Origin: CAYQZD01 sp964421875 | GTDB lineage: Bacteria > Electryoneota > Tariuqbacteria > Tariuqbacterales > Tariuqbacteraceae | Reading direction: 5' to 3' | Length of the DNA: 26,872 nucleotides | NCBI GenBank assembly: GCA_964421875.1 | Contig: CAYQZD010000047.1 | Coordinates: forward strand, 1 to 26,872 | Shown here: one piece after another, positions 1 to 7,082 of the stretch | Numbering within the stretch: the first letter of the stretch is position 1 | How the letters are laid out: each line of letters begins with the position of its first letter | Position numbers and translations under genes: made by a program | The notes under the pieces: generated by a model | The model's input: the letters and a program-made list of their open reading frames with translations, nothing else | What the model was told of the DNA's origin: nothing | Databases searched by the model: none

Positions 1-480
1 GAAAAGTTACCATTAACTGTTTTTCGTTATTTTAATTCTTACGGTCCCGGCGAGAGGCCGGGTAAATACAGGAATGTTATCCCCAACTTTATCGACCGAG
101 CGCTGAAAAATCAACCGTTAATTATTACGGGAACCGGGGATGAGACAAGAGATTTCACCTTTATTGCCGATGTTATAGACTGTATGCTCCTGGCGATGAA
201 ATCCGACAAGGCAAACGGTGAAGTTTACAATATTGCCTCAGGCAGGGAAACGAAAATACGAGACCTTGCTGAAATGATAATAGAATTATCAGGTTCCCGC
301 AGTGAGGTTGAATATGTCTCAAGGCGTTCCTGGGATAGAGTTCTGACCAGATGCGGTGATATCTCTAAGGCAAGGAGACATCTGATGTATAATCCGAATA
401 CCGCGCTTAAAGATGGGCTTAAACAGGTAATAAAGTGGATTCGCGCATTATCCGATTCTTTAAGTCTGGAGGTTTCTTAG
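1..480 (+). CDS. NAD-dependent sugar epimerase/dehydratase, 3' part only
   Basis: This is the C-terminal part of an extended short-chain dehydrogenase/reductase acting on a nucleotide sugar. The reading frame is open from the first base to the TAG at 478-480, so the 5' end lies outside the window. The visible part begins with VFRYFNSYGPGERPG, the typical R-x-x-N-x-Y-G-P segment that follows the catalytic Tyr/Lys in this family. Next come TGDETRDFTFIADVID, the substrate-binding and conserved Arg-Asp-Phe block, and YNIASGRETKIRDLAEMI, the usual C-terminal 'hallmark' stretch. The Rossmann glycine motif and active site are upstream and unseen, so the exact reaction (4-epimerase, 4,6-dehydratase or decarboxylase) cannot be told. 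The next gene starts 2 bases after the stop, and its GGAGG ribosome site lies inside this gene, which suggests one transcript. Confidence 0.9.
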   Translation, partial: EKLPLTVFRYFNSYGPGERPGKYRNVIPNFIDRALKNQPLIITGTGDETRDFTFIADVIDCMLLAMKSDKANGEVYNIASGRETKIRDLAEMIIELSGSRSEVEYVSRRSWDRVLTRCGDISKARRHLMYNPNTALKDGLKQVIKWIRALSDSLSLEVS

Positions 481-482
481 TT

Positions 483-1703
483 TTGAACATTGGCATTATA
501 ACCACCTGGTTCGCTTGCGGCGCCGGTATGATTTCCAAAAGCTATGAGCGTACTTTGGAAAAGGCTCACAAGGTATTTATTTATGCACGCGGCGGATATG
601 CAAAAGACGACCCCAACTGGAACTATCCAAATGTCACCGGTGCGCCGCCTCACTCTTGTTCCACCGGGATTCATCCGGGGCATTTCTCCCGTTGGGTAAG
701 GCGCAATTCCATCGATGCGGTTATTTTCAACGAGCAGCGGCATTGGGATGGTATAGTCCAGGCTCGCAAATTGGGGATTCTTATCGGCGCTCATATAGAT
801 TATTACACTGCTGATACGGTCCCTTTCTTCAATCTGTATGATTTTTTAATTTGCAACACCAAACGCCATTACAGTGTGTTTGGACAGCATCCGCAATGCT
901 GTTATTGTCCGTGGGGCACTCAGGTAGATGTTTATAAGCCTGAGGAACGTCCTGATCGTTTGATTAGTTTCATAATAAGCGCGGGATGGTGCGGCGATTA
1001 CGCACGAGCGCGTTCCTGGAATGATCGCCGGGGTGTAGGTTTGACCATCAGAGCTTTTAGGCAGATAGAGGGGGATTGTCGTTTGCTCGTTTTCAGTCAA
1101 GTGCCCCTGGAGCATTGCCCTGATGATTGGCAGGGAGCGGTCAATAAGGATAACCGTATAGATTTCCGTGTCGGCACGTTCGATCCCGTCCCGTATACCA
1201 CGGGCGATGTTTATGTGTATCCTTCTCGACTTGACGGGATAGGCTTAACCTTACCGGAAGCGCTTAGTTCAGGGTTGCCCGGAATTACGACGAATTGTCC
1301 GCCGATGAGTGAGTTTGTGCATAACGATGTCAATGGGATATTAGTTGATGTTAAAGAATATCGAGGCAGACCGGATGGATACTACTGGGCGGAGTCCATC
1401 TGTGATGAAGGGAGCTTGAAAGAAGCGTTTCAATTATATGTCAAGGATCCGGAAAAAGTCTTCATTCATGGCTCTAATGCCCGTGCACTCGCGGAGAAAG
1501 AGCTTTCCTGGGAAAAGAATTCAGCTTTTCTTGCCGATTGGATTGGTGGATTGAAAAAGCTGTCGGATCAGACTGGCAATAACATAAGTGGTGTGGACTT
1601 AGCTACTGTTAGGTGGTATGATCGACATCACAATCCGACACCCCTGCAGAGAATACTGGTGGGAGGAAAAAGACTGGCTACTCAGATAGTCAGACGATAT
1701 TAA
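483..1703 (+). CDS. GT4-like glycosyltransferase
   Basis: Cytoplasmic GT-B fold glycosyltransferase of 406 residues, expected to add one sugar to the lipid-linked repeat unit. The C-terminal donor-binding half carries YPSRLDGIGLTLPEA (about residues 246-260), a D-x7-E version of the GT4 E-x7-E motif, followed by GLPGITTNCPPMSEF. The N-terminal half (IGIITTWFACGAGMI) matches the usual first beta strand and loop. A Cys-rich CCYCPWGT segment lies near residue 140. I chose the TTG at 483 because GGAGG at 468-472 sits 10 bases upstream. An ATG at 435 is in frame but would add 16 residues unlike the family start and overlap the preceding gene by 46 bases. The sugar specificity is not readable. Confidence 0.85.
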   Translation: MNIGIITTWFACGAGMISKSYERTLEKAHKVFIYARGGYAKDDPNWNYPNVTGAPPHSCSTGIHPGHFSRWVRRNSIDAVIFNEQRHWDGIVQARKLGILIGAHIDYYTADTVPFFNLYDFLICNTKRHYSVFGQHPQCCYCPWGTQVDVYKPEERPDRLISFIISAGWCGDYARARSWNDRRGVGLTIRAFRQIEGDCRLLVFSQVPLEHCPDDWQGAVNKDNRIDFRVGTFDPVPYTTGDVYVYPSRLDGIGLTLPEALSSGLPGITTNCPPMSEFVHNDVNGILVDVKEYRGRPDGYYWAESICDEGSLKEAFQLYVKDPEKVFIHGSNARALAEKELSWEKNSAFLADWIGGLKKLSDQTGNNISGVDLATVRWYDRHHNPTPLQRILVGGKRLATQIVRRY

Positions 1704-1722
1704 CTGATTTATAGTCAAAGTG

Positions 1723-1740
1723 AATTGCTCCTGAGCAATT
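1723..1740 (+). other. Small intergenic hairpin
   Basis: Perfect 8-bp inverted repeat AATTGCTC/GAGCAATT separated by 2 bases, between two glycosyltransferase genes. It is AT-rich and is followed by GTTCTATACT rather than a run of T, so it is a poor Rho-independent terminator. It could be a processing or attenuation element or chance. Confidence 0.4.
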
Positions 1741-1761
1741 GTTCTATACTATGGACAATAT

Positions 1762-3015
1762 ATGAGATTACTCTGGTTTAGCAACGTTATAATGGATGAT
1801 GTTGATAAGGGCGCTACGGGCACTTGGCTTTACGCACTGGCAAATAAGTTTGCGGATTCCGGTGATGTCGAGTTGGGAAACATCACTCAAGGAAATGTAG
1901 CGGAATTGACCCGGCAAGATTTCGGACCGATTCGTCAATGGATTGTTCCTTCCAAGGCAAAATCCGGTAAAAACGGATTGCCGAGGGAACATTTCATAGC
2001 GGATATTGTTGAAGCAGTGGAGGACTTCCAGCCGGATTTGGTTCATATTTGGGGAACGGAGGGATTCTGGGGATTGCTGACCGCCAGAAACATTGTTAAA
2101 ACGCCTGCTTTGCTGGAAATGCAGGGATTGAAGAGAGCGATAGCAAGATACTTCAGCGGAGACCTTACAACGCTTGAGAGCTTGAAGTGTATCGGAATCA
2201 AGGAAATCCTACGAGGATCGACTATTTTTCAAAGCAGGAGGAATTTTCGTAAGTGGGGAAGATTTGACAGAGAGATCATCTCCAAACACAAATATGTGTC
2301 GACTCAATCGAAATGGATGGAAGCGCAAGTTATCGACATCAAGGGAAGTTGCAGATTGTTTCGGAATGATCGTGTTCTCCGCGAGCCTTTTTATAAAGCT
2401 GATCCTTGGAAATATAGCGGTGTTCCCACTGTGTTTTTCGCTTCAGCTTATCCTGCGCCGTTCAAGGGCTTGCATATCGCTGTCAGAGCGTTGGCGACTT
2501 TGAAGTCCCTATTTCCGAATATTAAGTTGCGTGTTGCCGGATTGCATCGGCGAACCGGTATCAGACGCGATGGTTATGTCGCTTGGGTCAACCGGGAGAT
2601 TCATCGCTTGGGTCTTGACTCCCACATAACCTGGCTTGAATCCTTGTCGGCGCCTCGGATTGTCGAAGAATTACATAAATGTTCAGCTCTTATTGTTCCG
2701 TCTTTTATCGAAAGTAACAGCATAATACTGGCAGAGGCTATGTTATTGGGCATTCCCACAGCAGTCTCGTACGCCGGCGGAATGTCCTCGCGGGCTCAAG
2801 ATGAAGAAACCGCCCTCTTTTTCTCGCCTGGCGATGAAAAGATGTGCGCTTATCAATTGGCGCGGTTGTTATCTGATCGCGAGCTGGCGGAGCGGCTTTC
2901 TCATAGGGCGCGGGAAATCGCTTTTGTTCGCAGCGACCCCAAAAGGATTGTACAACACCACCTAGAGACATATCGCCAGGTGCTTGTTGAAGAGAATAGA
3001 AACGAGAGCCTATAG
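1762..3015 (+). CDS. GT4 family glycosyltransferase
   Basis: Retaining GT-B glycosyltransferase of 417 residues. The N-terminal half begins MRLLWFSNVIMDD and contains DLVHIWGTEGFWG (about 92-104), the expected acceptor-side Rossmann pattern. The C-terminal half has AYPAPFKGLHIAVRA (about 229-243), where family members usually bind donor phosphate through the KG loop. It also has VPSFIESNSIILAEAM (about 312-327) with a clean E317-x7-E325 motif and then GIPTAVSYAGGMSS. The length is normal for GT4. The start is the first ATG in frame, with only a weak GGA 5' of it. The acceptor and donor sugars cannot be predicted. It probably acts on the same undecaprenyl-linked oligosaccharide as its neighbours. 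Confidence 0.88.
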   Translation: MRLLWFSNVIMDDVDKGATGTWLYALANKFADSGDVELGNITQGNVAELTRQDFGPIRQWIVPSKAKSGKNGLPREHFIADIVEAVEDFQPDLVHIWGTEGFWGLLTARNIVKTPALLEMQGLKRAIARYFSGDLTTLESLKCIGIKEILRGSTIFQSRRNFRKWGRFDREIISKHKYVSTQSKWMEAQVIDIKGSCRLFRNDRVLREPFYKADPWKYSGVPTVFFASAYPAPFKGLHIAVRALATLKSLFPNIKLRVAGLHRRTGIRRDGYVAWVNREIHRLGLDSHITWLESLSAPRIVEELHKCSALIVPSFIESNSIILAEAMLLGIPTAVSYAGGMSSRAQDEETALFFSPGDEKMCAYQLARLLSDRELAERLSHRAREIAFVRSDPKRIVQHHLETYRQVLVEENRNESL

Positions 3016-3231
3016 TTGAAATGACAGATAGCAACTTAGGAAATCCCCGCGTTCGTTACTATTAAACTAAAGGGCTTAATAAAGCACTTATCTATCTCCT
3101 TATAAATTGCGGCAGCTTTAATCGCGAGCCGATTTTCCGCTGTCAGGCGGATTGTGGAGGGTCGTGAGAGAAATCCTCAATGTGGATTTACTCATAAATG
3201 TAGTCTAAAATTAGAGAGAAAGGAAAACATC

Positions 3232-4413
3232 TTGAACGTAATGATCACCGGTGTAGATGGTTACCTTGGCTGGACACTATCCATATACCTCGCAGCGCGC
3301 GGCCACAAGGTTGCAGGTATCGATAATTACTATCGAAGGGAGTGGGTTTCCGAGATGGTTTCGCAATCGGCTACACCTATCGCAAGGATGACAGACCGTC
3401 TATTAGCATACCGTCAGAACCTGGGACAGAACCTGGTTTTCTTCAGAGGGGATCTGACCGATTATAATTTTGTAGTTAACGCCTACAAATCTTTTCTGCC
3501 TGATTGTATCGTCTATTTGGGGGAAATGCCCTCAGCGCCTTACAGTATGATAGATTTCCAGCACGGCGCTTTTACCCAGACCAATAATATCATCGGTACC
3601 TTAGCCACACTTTTCGCCATGCGAGAGGTTGTGCCCGGCGCTCATCTGGTCAAGCTGGGCACTATGGGTGAATACGGCACGCCCAATGTGGACATACCGG
3701 AAGGTTTTTTCGAAATCGAATATCGAGGCCGCAAAGATCGCCTAATGTTTCCACGCAAAGCGGGCAGCTGGTACCACCAAACCAAAGTCCATGATACAAA
3801 CAATGTGGAAATGGCTTGCCGTCTATGGAAACTATGTTCGACCGACATTATGCAGGGTGTGGTCTACGGAACGAGAATCGACGAGATGGGCGATGACGAG
3901 CGGATGTTGACGCGTTTCGACTTCGACCAGAGTTTCGGCACTGCCATCAACCGTTTCTGCGCGCAGGCGGTTATCGATCTTCCTATTACGCCGTTTGGTA
4001 AAGGTAATCAGAAGAGAGGTTTCCTGCCTTTGCGGGATTCGATGCAGTGTCTGACCTTAGCTATCGAAAATCCCCCCAAACCGGGTGAATATCGAACCTT
4101 CAATCAGTTCGAAGAGGTCTATTCCATAAATGAACTGGCTAATCGCGTTCAAAAGATCGGCAATGAATACGACCTCGATGTTAAAATAAATCCACTGGAG
4201 AATCCTCGTATCGAGGCCGAGGAGCATTATTACAATCCGGACCATCAACACCTGCTCGATTTGGGGTATCAACCCACTCATGATATGGACAGTGAATTAC
4301 GCATTGTCATTAAAGACCTGATCAAGTACGCTGACCGTATCGAGGCGCGGAAAGAAGCGCAATTCCCGGATATCCGCTGGGATGGCACCCGCAAAAAATC
4401 CCAATATTTATAG
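3232..4413 (+). CDS. UDP-sulfoquinovose synthase (SQD1/SqdB/Agl3)-like SDR
   Basis: Extended SDR of 393 residues. It is expected to act on UDP-glucose in the manner of UDP-sulfoquinovose synthase, which makes a 4-keto-5,6-ene intermediate and adds sulfite. What is seen: Rossmann motif TGVDGYLGW (6-14), SAPYSMID (101-108), LVKLGTMGEYGTPNVDI (139-155), catalytic Thr144 with Tyr181 and Lys185 in WYHQTKVHD, then QGVVYG, FGTAINRFCAQA and NPRIEAEEHYYN. These blocks match plant SQD1 as I remember it almost position for position, including the length. TTG at 3232 is preferred because AGGA at 3221-3224 is 7 bases upstream; ATG 3241 is the alternative. The neighbours are glycosyltransferases, not a sulfolipid synthase, so a sulfoquinovose-like sugar in a surface glycan is inferred, as in archaeal N-glycans made with Agl3. 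The residues before SAPYSMID differ from SQD1, so sulfite use is not certain. Confidence 0.82.
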   Translation: MNVMITGVDGYLGWTLSIYLAARGHKVAGIDNYYRREWVSEMVSQSATPIARMTDRLLAYRQNLGQNLVFFRGDLTDYNFVVNAYKSFLPDCIVYLGEMPSAPYSMIDFQHGAFTQTNNIIGTLATLFAMREVVPGAHLVKLGTMGEYGTPNVDIPEGFFEIEYRGRKDRLMFPRKAGSWYHQTKVHDTNNVEMACRLWKLCSTDIMQGVVYGTRIDEMGDDERMLTRFDFDQSFGTAINRFCAQAVIDLPITPFGKGNQKRGFLPLRDSMQCLTLAIENPPKPGEYRTFNQFEEVYSINELANRVQKIGNEYDLDVKINPLENPRIEAEEHYYNPDHQHLLDLGYQPTHDMDSELRIVIKDLIKYADRIEARKEAQFPDIRWDGTRKKSQYL

Positions 4414-4547
4414 CATTGCATGACAGCAAGACACTTACCCGAAAGACATCTTAACTCTAAAACATTGGCGAGCAATCCAATTTTCGAGTATTCTTTGATC
4501 ACTCAATTTACATCACGGTCTATCGTTGAGATAGCGAGATACAGCCG

Positions 4548-5873
4548 ATGAAATACCCGCGTGTGCTGGTGGTGGTTATGGGGCGCATCAACGCCGCAGA
4601 TACCTCCAATAACGGTCTATTGCTGCGAAATCTGTTTGGCAAGTTTCCCCGGGAAAATCTTGCTCAGATATACAGCAGCGGGGACGTTGGTGATAAGGGT
4701 TTCTTCGTAGACTATTATCGGCTTAGCCGTCGAGACCGCAGGCTGGGTTACCTGTTCTATAGAATGAAGTCAGTGTTTCAGGGAGAGATGACAAATGCGG
4801 ATGTATATCCAGCCGCAAGTGTTGTTTCCAAGCGTAAAGCCTCGCTAATCCGGTCTTTGGGTAAACGACTGTTAATTGATACAGGTTTGTACGAACTTGT
4901 CTTCCGGCCGCGTCTTTCCCGCAAAATGCTGGCGTGGGCGGAAAACTTTAGACCGGACATCATCTTTGCGCAGGGATATAGTCTGGCTTTTGCCTGGCTG
5001 CCGTTGATGTTATCCCGTCGTTTCAAGCTGCCGATTGCATACTATCCCACGGATGATTGGTCGAATGTCTATTATACACCGGAATTGGGATATAAGGGTA
5101 TTCTTCCTAAAATAACGCGGCATATCGTGATAGAGGTAGCTCGTAAACTGGTCGAAACGGCAAGCGTTTGCATAGCCTTCAACAGGTTTATGCGGGAAGA
5201 GTATCTCAAACGTTTTGGCTGTGAATTTACAGTGCTGATGCATGGGGATGACCTTGCTCGATTCGATTCCATTCCGCCGCGAAAATTGACCGAACAGGAT
5301 GCGTATTGGATAGTTTGCACCGGAGATTTCGACCGTCATAGACTGCCTCTGCTTGAAGACCTCGACCAGGCTTGCGAAATTCTGAATGAGAAGGGCATCA
5401 AGACTCGTGCGATGGTATTCCCTGTGGTTAGATTGAACAATGCAGCCTCGCAGGTATATAAGTTCCATTTCGTGCAATTCAGCGACTGTCCATCACATGA
5501 CGGTTTGGTATCTGTCCTGCGTGGCGCTGATATCCTTTTTTTGCCTGAACGGTTCGATGAGACCGTGGGACTTATCAGCCTCAGTGTATCCTCAAAGGCG
5601 CACCTCTTTATGTTCAGCGGCAAACCTATTGTTGTCTATTCGCATCCGATAACCGGGATTGCCAGATACGCTAAGGAAGAGGGGTGGGCCGCCGTGGTCG
5701 ATAATCGTGATCCGCAACAATTGGCAGATGTATTTGAAGAACTGATTACTGAAGAAAAGGCGCAAAAGAAACTGATTGAAGACGCTCAACGCATAGCTCT
5801 GAAAAATCATCATCTCCCTCAGATCAAAAAATCCTTCAATGAATTGCTCTGGTCTGCGGTTCAGAAGGGATGA
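4548..5873 (+). CDS. GT-B glycosyltransferase
   Basis: Large glycosyltransferase of 441 residues. The N-terminal half contains FRPDIIFAQGYSLAFAWLP (about 134-152) and IAYYPTDDWSNVYY (about 163-176), an acceptor-domain pattern often seen in surface-glycan GT4 relatives. The C-terminal domain has LRGADILFLPE followed by SSKAHLFMFSGKPIVV (about 348-363). That segment matches the S-x-K-x-x-E-Y-L-A-x-G-K-P block of many GT4 enzymes, but the usual acidic residue is absent and there is no E-x7-E. Cytoplasmic; specificity unknown. No strong ribosome site precedes the ATG, which lies 134 bases after the sulfoquinovose-synthase-like gene. That position makes it a reasonable candidate for the transferase using that enzyme's product. 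The stop codon overlaps a second ATG (ATGA at 5870), which opens only a 9-codon frame. Confidence 0.82.
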   Translation: MKYPRVLVVVMGRINAADTSNNGLLLRNLFGKFPRENLAQIYSSGDVGDKGFFVDYYRLSRRDRRLGYLFYRMKSVFQGEMTNADVYPAASVVSKRKASLIRSLGKRLLIDTGLYELVFRPRLSRKMLAWAENFRPDIIFAQGYSLAFAWLPLMLSRRFKLPIAYYPTDDWSNVYYTPELGYKGILPKITRHIVIEVARKLVETASVCIAFNRFMREEYLKRFGCEFTVLMHGDDLARFDSIPPRKLTEQDAYWIVCTGDFDRHRLPLLEDLDQACEILNEKGIKTRAMVFPVVRLNNAASQVYKFHFVQFSDCPSHDGLVSVLRGADILFLPERFDETVGLISLSVSSKAHLFMFSGKPIVVYSHPITGIARYAKEEGWAAVVDNRDPQQLADVFEELITEEKAQKKLIEDAQRIALKNHHLPQIKKSFNELLWSAVQKG

Positions 5874-5967
5874 TGAGGAAGTTTGTTATAGCATCTTAGT
5901 CTCTTTTAAAATGAATGCATTCGGATAATAAACAATACCTGGTAATTTATAGCAATTCTAAAAAGGT

Positions 5968-6067
5968 GTGGCGCCCAAATGGTTTTGCATGCTATCAACT
6001 CTCCGCAGTCGTTAGCAACTACTTGAATTATAAGCTTATGACGCAGGGTGCGGGAACCCTGCGCCAC
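5968..6067. repeat. 100-bp element bounded by GTGGCGC/GCGCCAC inverted repeats
   Basis: GTGGCGC (5968-5974) and its reverse complement GCGCCAC (6061-6067) bound a 100-base segment whose right end contains a GC-rich hairpin. No obvious target-site duplication is visible outside the repeats (AAAAAGGT on the left, GATAATTA on the right). It could be a small non-autonomous palindromic element or fortuitous symmetry. The right copy overlaps the hairpin arm, so the two structures would compete. Confidence 0.35.
6042..6063. repeat. GC-rich hairpin
   Basis: Perfect 8-bp stem CGCAGGGT/ACCCTGCG around the 6-base loop GCGGGA. It is far more GC-rich than the surrounding intergenic DNA. It is followed by CCACGATAATTAG with no T run, so it is not a Rho-independent terminator on the + strand. 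It looks like a dispersed palindromic repeat or an mRNA processing and stability stem. Confidence 0.6.
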
Positions 6068-6118
6068 GATAATTAGATTTCGGTAACAGATCCCAAAAAG
6101 TTTGTCCTATTATATGTC

Positions 6119-6157
6119 ACTCCTGCTACTTGTGCGCCTCTGGTATAGAGCAGGAGT
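6119..6157. repeat. Hairpin with 9-bp stem
   Basis: ACTCCTGCT (6119-6127) and AGCAGGAGT (6149-6157) form a perfect 9-bp stem around a 21-base loop. Only a modestly T-rich sequence follows (TCAGTATTTTATATAA), so a termination role is possible but weak. The sequence differs from the hairpin at 6042, so these are two distinct palindromes. Confidence 0.55.
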
Positions 6158-6199
6158 TCAGTATTTTATATAATTACAATAAGATGGATTCCGACTTTA

Positions 6200-6211
6200 C
6201 GCCGTACGGCG
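6200..6211. other. 12-bp perfect palindrome upstream of methyltransferase gene
   Basis: CGCCGTACGGCG is a perfect 12-bp palindrome located 77 bases before the methyltransferase start codon. It could be an operator for a dimeric regulator or another palindromic repeat fragment. Nothing else supports a regulatory role. Confidence 0.35.
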
Positions 6212-6288
6212 CACAGGTCACCGGAACAACATCCTCATTTTCGCCATTCTTTTCCAGTAGTGCTATAGACCTATTATAAAGGAGTTAA

Positions 6289-7032
6289 ATGGCTGATTTA
6301 ATTTACAACGAACTATTCTTTAACAGCATCGATGAACCGTCAAAACGCTCGGCGGATATAGTCGCGCCGATAGTCTTTGAAATTATACAACCTCAAAGCG
6401 TTGTCGATGTCGGTTGCGGTGTGGGAACCTGGCTGGCGGCTTTTAGTAAACTTGGCGTGAAAGATATTCTTGGAATCGACGGCGATTATGTTGACCGGAA
6501 AAAACTCCATATTCCGGAAAAGGACTTTCGTGGTATGGATCTTTCAAAACCCTGTTCCATTGACGGTAAGTTCGACCTGGCAATAAGTCTTGAAGTCGCC
6601 GAACATATCCCGGAGAGCAGCGCCGGGATGTTCATCGATTTGATTACTTCACTGGCGCCGATAGTGTTTTTTTTCGCAGCCGTTCCCGGTCAAGGCGGTA
6701 GAAGCCACCTGAACGAACAATGGCCCGATTACTGGAGCAGGCTTTTCGCCGATAGAGGATATACATTGGCGGATATCGTTAGACCTAAGATCTGGAATTT
6801 GCCTGAAGTGGAGCCTTGGTACAGTCAAAACGCATTCCTCTACATCCATAAAGATGCGGCGCCTCAATACCCTGATGTATTATCAAGCTCCGGGACTGCG
6901 GCGGAATTACCGCTAAGAATCATCCATCCCGAGTTATTCCGAAGATTTGTCAGTCTGGAATATATTCATGGCGGACAGTTGGTCAGTGAATTGGCAGCGA
7001 GATTAAAAAGAAAAATCTTTCGTATAAAATAA
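6289..7032 (+). CDS. Class I SAM-dependent methyltransferase
   Basis: Methyltransferase of 247 residues, probably modifying a sugar or a nucleotide-sugar precursor of the glycan. SAM-binding motif I is VVDVGCGVGTW (38-48). The acidic residue at the end of strand 2 is D64 in LGIDGDYVD. FDLAISLEVAEHI (about 95-107) corresponds to motif II/post-motif, as in Methyltransf_11/23-type enzymes, and FFAAVPGQGG follows strand 5. SHLNEQWPDYW further on is a segment I associate with this glycan-locus subgroup. The start is well set: AAAGGAG at 6278-6284 lies just before the ATG. It follows the 415-base hairpin-rich gap, so it may begin a separately controlled part of the operon. The target hydroxyl and sugar are unknown. 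Confidence 0.88.
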   Translation: MADLIYNELFFNSIDEPSKRSADIVAPIVFEIIQPQSVVDVGCGVGTWLAAFSKLGVKDILGIDGDYVDRKKLHIPEKDFRGMDLSKPCSIDGKFDLAISLEVAEHIPESSAGMFIDLITSLAPIVFFFAAVPGQGGRSHLNEQWPDYWSRLFADRGYTLADIVRPKIWNLPEVEPWYSQNAFLYIHKDAAPQYPDVLSSSGTAAELPLRIIHPELFRRFVSLEYIHGGQLVSELAARLKRKIFRIK

Positions 7033-7082
7033 TTAACGTAGTCTATTTATGTTACATTCTGAGTCAAAAAGAGTGATTGGTA

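Larger units (their letters stand above)
5874..6288. other. Gene-free stretch with inverted repeats and hairpins
   Basis: 415 bases with no credible coding region on either strand. It holds, in order: the end of a 9-codon reading frame that starts at 5870 (MMRKFVIAS, stop 5897-5899); a 7-bp inverted repeat pair GTGGCGC at 5968 and GCGCCAC at 6061; a strong hairpin at 6042-6063; a second hairpin at 6119-6157; and a 12-bp palindrome at 6200-6211. The last bases carry AAAGGAG at 6278-6284, the ribosome site for the methyltransferase. The density of symmetric sequence suggests palindromic intergenic repeats of the REP or MITE kind, but a single window cannot show that they are dispersed. Confidence 0.6.

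Noticed and set aside
435..482. Upstream ATG start for the first complete glycosyltransferase
   Set aside because: It would overlap the preceding gene by 46 bases and add 16 residues unlike the family; GGAGG is well placed for TTG 483 instead.
1723..1740. Rho-independent terminator between two glycosyltransferase genes
   Set aside because: The stem is AT-rich and the following bases (GTTCTATACT) are not a T tract; the operon appears to continue.
5010..5477. 155-codon open frame on the - strand
   Set aside because: Antisense shadow of the glycosyltransferase at 4548; no motifs and no plausible ribosome site.
6042..6063. Rho-independent terminator
   Set aside because: The hairpin is strong but is not followed by a T run on either strand, so intrinsic termination is not supported.
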